Shown here: in pieces, positions 8,167 through 10,984 of the stretch
Numbering within the stretch: position 1 is the stretch's first letter
How the letters are laid out: each line of letters begins with the position of its first letter
Assembly (NCBI GenBank): GCA_017990795.1
Contig: JAGNNG010000020.1
Coordinates: 1-10,984 of the forward strand
Direction: 5' to 3'
Origin: Deltaproteobacteria bacterium
GTDB taxonomy: Bacteria > Myxococcota_A > Polyangia > Palsa-1104 > JAEUJZ01
Length of the DNA: 10,984 nucleotides
Notes under the pieces: generated by a model
What the model was told of the DNA's origin: nothing
The model's input: the letters and a program-made list of their open reading frames with translations, nothing else
The model's database searches: none
Program-made: the position numbers and the translations under genes

Positions 8167-8219
8167 AGCCGCGCGCAACACCGCGCCCAGCGAATTTGCC
8201 AAAGCGAGCTTGCGCGGCT
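8167..8219 (+). terminator. Hairpin between murI and the shell genes (possible terminator)
   Basis: AGCCGCGC (8167-8174) pairs perfectly with GCGCGGCT (8212-8219) across a 37-base loop. The A-run at 8163-8167 is on the 5' side and no T-run follows on the + strand, so the element is not a canonical + strand terminator. It lies directly after the murI stop and may separate murI from the shell operon. Confidence 0.3.
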
Positions 8220-8276
8220 GTTGACCCCCCAAAGTCACTTTGTTAACGTCGCGCCACTTTTAGGGAATCGGGAGCC

Positions 8277-8918
8277 ATGGCCGCCACTACGCTGCGAACC
8301 TATACCTTTCTTGACGCGCTGCAGCCGCAGCTCGCAAGCTTCATGGGCAAGACCGCCAAAGGCTTCTTGCCAGTGCCGGGCATGGCCTCGCTGTTCGTCG
8401 AGATCGCCCCCGGTATCGCCATCAACCGCGTCACCGACGTAGCGCTGAAAGCGACGCGCGTGACGCCCGCCATCCAGGTTGTCGAGCGCGCCTATGGTCT
8501 GCTGGAAGTTCACGACAGCGACCAGGGCGAAGTCCGTCAGGCTGGCGAAGCCATCCTGCAGCACCTCGGGGTCAAAGAAGAAGACCGCTACAAGCCCAAG
8601 GTGCTGACCAACCAGATCATCCGCGCCGTCGAGCCGTATCAGGCACAGATCATCAACCGTAACTCTGCGGGCATGATGATCCTCCCCGGTCAGTCGCTGT
8701 TTATCCTAGAGACCGAGCCCGCGGGCTACGTCACTTTCGCGGCCAACGAAGCAGAAAAAGCGGCGCGAATCTTTCTGGTCTCGGTCACGCCGTTTGGCGC
8801 GTTCGGTCGTCTGTATCTATCGGGCCCCGAGGCTGAGATCGACGCCGCAGCAGCTGCTGCCACCGCCGCGATCGAGAGCATCACCGGCAAGCCCTTCGGC
8901 AACTTTGTAGACAAGTAG
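8277..8918 (+). CDS. Microcompartment shell protein, tandem BMC domain (BMC-T, CcmP/CsoS1D-like)
   Basis: A 213-aa facet protein of a bacterial microcompartment. Trimers of tandem BMC domains form pseudohexamers that tile with BMC-H and provide a large central pore. Domain 1 spans about 1-100: TYTFLDALQPQ, LPVPG, EIAPGIAINRVTDVALKATRV and GLLEVHDSDQGEV. Domain 2 spans about 107-203: NQIIRAVEPYQAQ, MMILPGQSLFILE, FAANEAEKAARI and GAFGRLYLSG. Both halves carry the extra N-terminal strands of the permuted BMC fold. The sequence closely recalls cyanobacterial CcmP and, from memory, the H. ochraceum BMC-T2 protein. Glu70-Arg71 fall where CcmP has its Glu-Arg pore gate, so a gated, double-stacked trimer is likely (inference). 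The ATG is preceded by GGGAG with only 2 bases of spacing and AGGGA with 10. BMC-H follows after 156 bases. Confidence 0.93.
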   Translation: MAATTLRTYTFLDALQPQLASFMGKTAKGFLPVPGMASLFVEIAPGIAINRVTDVALKATRVTPAIQVVERAYGLLEVHDSDQGEVRQAGEAILQHLGVKEEDRYKPKVLTNQIIRAVEPYQAQIINRNSAGMMILPGQSLFILETEPAGYVTFAANEAEKAARIFLVSVTPFGAFGRLYLSGPEAEIDAAAAAATAAIESITGKPFGNFVDK

Positions 8919-8952
8919 CCACAGGAGCCAGGGCGCTAAAACGCCATCGCAT

Positions 8953-9021
8953 CGGTTGATGTCGAACCGGAGCAGGCCGCCCTCGCTGTTTCACCGCTTT
9001 CACTTGAGTCATCACTTTCAC
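8953..9021 (+). promoter_or_regulatory. Structured leader between BMC-T and BMC-H (hairpin and TTTCAC repeats)
   Basis: The 156-base gap holds a hairpin (CGGTT 8953-8957 with AACCG 8965-8969, 7-base loop). It then has three exact TTTCAC direct repeats at 8989, 8998 and 9016, that is on a 9-base register (9 and 18 apart). No gene fits here. The repeats could be an operator or an RNA-level control element for the highly expressed BMC-H gene, but chance remains possible. Confidence 0.3.
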
Positions 9022-9074
9022 GGGTCAATTGCTGCGCGGGCAACCGCCTCACTAGAAAAGGCAAGGAAACGAAA

Positions 9075-9374
9075 ATGGCTGATGCGCTTGGAATGATTGA
9101 GACCAAAGGGTTTGTCGGCATGGTTGAAGCCGCTGACGCAATGGTCAAGGCTGCCCGCGTAGAGCTCGTCGGGTACGAGAAAATTGGCGGTGGCTATGTC
9201 ACCGCAGTCGTGCGTGGCGATGTCGCAGCTGTCAAAGCAGCGACGGAAGCCGGACAGCGCGCGGCAGAGCGAGTGGGCGAGCTGGTCTCGGTCCACGTCA
9301 TCCCACGTCCACACCAAAACGTCGACATGGTGCTGCCGCTGGGTCGGGCTGGCACCGCTGGCGCGGCGAAGTAG
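9075..9374 (+). CDS. Microcompartment hexameric shell protein (BMC-H)
   Basis: The main facet-tiling protein: six copies make a flat hexagonal tile with a small central pore. The 99-aa product is a complete single Pfam-type BMC domain: ALGMIETKGFVGMVEAADAM, edge Lys25 (MVKAARV), pore loop KIGGGY (36-41), VRGDVAAVKAA and edge Arg78 in IPRPH. These edge Lys/Arg positions are those used for tile-to-tile contacts in PduA/EutM. AAGGAA at 9063-9068, 6 bases before the ATG, is a strong ribosome site, fitting high expression. It is near-identical, from memory, to the H. ochraceum BMC-H except for a few positions, including Ile for Thr in the pore loop. The glycine-rich pore would be narrow and fairly polar. 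The BMC-P gene starts 6 bases after the stop. Confidence 0.98.
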   Translation: MADALGMIETKGFVGMVEAADAMVKAARVELVGYEKIGGGYVTAVVRGDVAAVKAATEAGQRAAERVGELVSVHVIPRPHQNVDMVLPLGRAGTAGAAK

Positions 9375-9380
9375 CGCACC

Positions 9381-9674
9381 ATGATCCTCGGCGTGGTAGT
9401 GGGCACGGTAGTGGCCACCCGCAAAGAAGCAGAGCTTGCCAGCCTGAAGTTTTTGCTGGTCAAGCCCTGCGATGCGGCGGGACAGCCGCTCAATGCCGCT
9501 CCGGTTGTGGCAGTGGATGCCGTCGGTGCTGGCGTGGGCGAGGTGGTGATGTATGCGTCTGGTTCCTCGGCCCGGCAAACGCTGGTGACCAAGGACAGGC
9601 CGGTCGACGCCACCATCATGGCCATCGTCGACCTCATCGATGCCGACGGTCAGCCCCGCTACACCAAGTCGTAA
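9381..9674 (+). CDS. Microcompartment vertex protein (BMC-P, EutN/CcmL family)
   Basis: A 97-aa protein whose pentamers cap the twelve vertices of the icosahedral shell. Family signs are the N-terminal MILGVVVGTVVATRK strand and the core VDAVGAGVGEVVMYASGSSARQ, whose glycine-rich turn is typical of the pentamer interior. The C-terminal PVDATIMAIVD is also conserved. Its length fits the family (about 85-100 aa). Only 6 bases separate it from the BMC-H stop and no good Shine-Dalgarno is present, so it is probably translated by coupling at lower level than BMC-H, as suits a protein needed only at the vertices. It most resembles, from memory, one of the three pentamer proteins of H. ochraceum, so further BMC-P copies may exist elsewhere in the genome. 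Confidence 0.95.
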   Translation: MILGVVVGTVVATRKEAELASLKFLLVKPCDAAGQPLNAAPVVAVDAVGAGVGEVVMYASGSSARQTLVTKDRPVDATIMAIVDLIDADGQPRYTKS

Positions 9675-9678
9675 TCGC

Positions 9679-9714
9679 GGTCAGCTGCGCTAGCGCAACG
9701 CTGGCAAGCTGACC
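9679..9714 (+). other. Strong extended hairpin after the shell genes
   Basis: GGTCAGC (9679-9685) pairs with GCTGACC (9708-9714). The pairing continues through TGC/GCA with one bulged A and, inside, AGCG-CAA-CGCT. It begins 4 bases after the BMC-P stop. No T-run follows, so it may be a Rho-type or partial terminator, or a 3' stabiliser that raises shell mRNA over cargo mRNA. Confidence 0.45.
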
Positions 9715-9725
9715 CTCCGCTAGCG
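9686..9725 (+). promoter_or_regulatory. Pair of CGCTAGCG palindromes upstream of the aldehyde dehydrogenase gene
   Basis: A perfect 12-bp palindrome TGCGCTAGCGCA lies at 9686-9697, and a second CGCTAGCG lies at 9718-9725. Their centres are exactly 30 bp apart, close to three helical turns, so both would sit on the same DNA face. This suits a pair of operator half-complexes, though the first palindrome also forms part of the hairpin at 9679-9714. Confidence 0.3.
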
Positions 9726-9859
9726 CGTCCATTTGTCAGGTACGCGCTGGCGTTCGCTGATCGCAGCCTGAGCCGCAAGCCGCAGCCTGTCGGGTATTAC
9801 CGTCGCTGCTGCCAAGCTAGAACATCGTTCGCTTTTCGCACTGCAAGAGGGAGCCGACC

Positions 9860-10984
9860 GTGCAAATCCCAGGGCCACTGGACGAGCAGCGCATTCAAGA
9901 GATCGTCGACAAAGTGCTTTCGCGCCTGGGTCCGCAGGCAGACTCGACGCCAATGCAGGCCGTCCTCAAGGCGGCTGAGCGCGGCACTCCCAACACCGGC
10001 AGCTCGCGCCCTTCGACGAGCAGCAGCGCAGCAACGGGGTTTGTGCCACCGCATCTACGTGGAGGCAACAGCGGCGGCGGTAAGCGCCCAGATGTCCGCA
10101 TTCCTCGGGGCAGCCATGGCTTGTTTCCCGATATGGACTCAGCGGTAACGGCAGCGCGCAAGGCGTTTGACCAGTACCAGTCAGTGCCCCTGGCCACCCG
10201 CGAGAAGATGGTTGCGGCCATGCGCAAAGTGACGATGGACAACCTGCGAGCGCTAGCTGAGTACGCCGTCGCTGAGACTGGCTACGGTCGGGTTGAAGAC
10301 AAGCTGAAAAAGAATACGCTGGTCGCGCAGAAGACGCCGGGGCCAGAGATCCTGCGCCCCCTCGCCTATACCGGCGACTACGGCATGATGGTCCTGGACC
10401 GAGCACCTTACGGCGTAATTGGCTCGATTACACCGACGACAAACCCGACCGAGACGATCCTCAATAACGGCATCGGCATGCTGTCGGGCGGCAACGCGGT
10501 GGTGTTTAACACCCATCCATATGCCTGGAAGACCAGCGCCTATTTTGTCCACCTGCTAAACGAAGCCATCGTCGCCAGTGGCGGCCCTTCAAACCTCTTG
10601 TGCAACATCGCTGAGCCCTCGATCGAGAGCGCGCAGAAGCTGATGACCCACAAAGGCGTGCGACTGCTGGTGGTGACCGGTGGTGGCGCAGTTGTAAAAG
10701 CAGCGATGACCTCAGGCAAGCGCGCGATTGCTGCCGGACCGGGCAATCCGCCAGCCGTGGTCGACGAGACGGCCCGTATCGATATCGCAGCGCGCGGCAT
10801 CATCGAAGGCGCCTCGATCGATAACAACATCGTCTGCGTTGCCGAAAAAGAGATCTGCGCCGTCGGCAAGATCGCCGATTCGCTAAAGGCCGAGCTGGCA
10901 CGACTGGGCTGCTGCATCCTGAATGATCGGCAGATCAGCGCACTGGAAAAGGTCATCCTCGACGGTGAGCACACCAACAAGGAG
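9860..10984 (+). CDS. CoA-acylating aldehyde dehydrogenase (EutE/PduP family) with encapsulation peptide, 3'-truncated
   Basis: Converts an aldehyde, NAD+ and CoA to acyl-CoA and NADH inside the microcompartment; it is the signature cargo enzyme of metabolosomes. The frame stays open from GTG 9860 to the window end (375 codons), so the C terminus is missing. AGAGGGAG at 9846-9853 lies 6 bases before the GTG and fixes the start. Residues 7-24 form a short amphipathic helix (LDEQRIQEIVDKVLSRLG), typical of encapsulation peptides that bind the shell. Residues 25-85 are a flexible linker rich in S, T, P and G, with another short helix at 31-41. The dehydrogenase domain starts near residue 88. Markers are ITPTTNPTE (190-198), the NAD-site region GKRAIAAGPGNPP (286-298), and catalytic Cys326 in DNNIVCVAEKE. 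A 185-base gap with a hairpin separates it from the shell genes. Aldehyde chain length cannot be judged. Confidence 0.95.
   Translation, partial: MQIPGPLDEQRIQEIVDKVLSRLGPQADSTPMQAVLKAAERGTPNTGSSRPSTSSSAATGFVPPHLRGGNSGGGKRPDVRIPRGSHGLFPDMDSAVTAARKAFDQYQSVPLATREKMVAAMRKVTMDNLRALAEYAVAETGYGRVEDKLKKNTLVAQKTPGPEILRPLAYTGDYGMMVLDRAPYGVIGSITPTTNPTETILNNGIGMLSGGNAVVFNTHPYAWKTSAYFVHLLNEAIVASGGPSNLLCNIAEPSIESAQKLMTHKGVRLLVVTGGGAVVKAAMTSGKRAIAAGPGNPPAVVDETARIDIAARGIIEGASIDNNIVCVAEKEICAVGKIADSLKAELARLGCCILNDRQISALEKVILDGEHTNKE

Noticed and set aside
8277..9674. Carboxysome shell operon
   Set aside because: Despite the CcmP-like BMC-T, no RuBisCO, carbonic anhydrase or CcmM/CsoS2 is present, and the next gene is a CoA-acylating aldehyde dehydrogenase.
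9720..10552. Several - strand frames over the BMC gap and aldehyde dehydrogenase
   Set aside because: They are antisense shadows of the open + strand frame starting at GTG 9860, which has clear family motifs and a ribosome site.

Overview
The window looks like chromosomal DNA from a Myxococcota-type (deltaproteobacterial) organism, possibly related to Haliangium. The support is indirect. DNA is GC-rich but not extreme. There are two lipobox-bearing outer proteins and a TonB receptor. The shell-protein set closely resembles, from memory, the Haliangium ochraceum microcompartment shell proteins. No rRNA or other marker fixes the taxonomy. Apart from one tRNA, every gene I can support is on the + strand.

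Region 1 (2-1051) is the 3' part of a malic enzyme gene whose 5' end lies outside the window. Region 2 (1196-6097) looks like a three-gene envelope operon: a di-heme cytochrome c peroxidase/MauG-type lipoprotein, a right-handed parallel beta-helix lipoprotein, and a TonB-dependent outer-membrane receptor. The last two are only 17 bases apart. Region 3 (6115-6249) holds a tRNA-Gly(CCC) gene on the - strand with its own - strand terminator. Region 4 (6390-8164) carries a membrane-anchored TPR-like protein and glutamate racemase (murI).

Region 5 (8277 to the window end) is the start of a bacterial microcompartment (BMC) locus. It has a CcmP/CsoS1D-type tandem shell protein (BMC-T), a hexameric shell protein (BMC-H), a pentameric vertex protein (BMC-P), and then a CoA-acylating aldehyde dehydrogenase that begins with a probable encapsulation peptide and runs off the window. 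Together these give all three shell building blocks plus the signature cargo enzyme of an aldehyde-oxidising metabolosome. The enzyme that makes the aldehyde is not in the window, so the substrate is unknown. The gene order T-H-P matches what I recall for H. ochraceum.

The non-coding DNA shows some structure. Genes that start a unit (1196, 6390, 7274) have a -10-like TAnnnT box 7-10 bases before the start codon and no close Shine-Dalgarno sequence, suggesting leaderless or near-leaderless mRNAs. Genes at 2511, 9075 and 9860 have clear Shine-Dalgarno sequences. The gap between the shell genes and the aldehyde dehydrogenase holds a strong hairpin and two CGCTAGCG palindromes whose centres are 30 bp apart. 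No gene-free stretch exceeds 300 bases.
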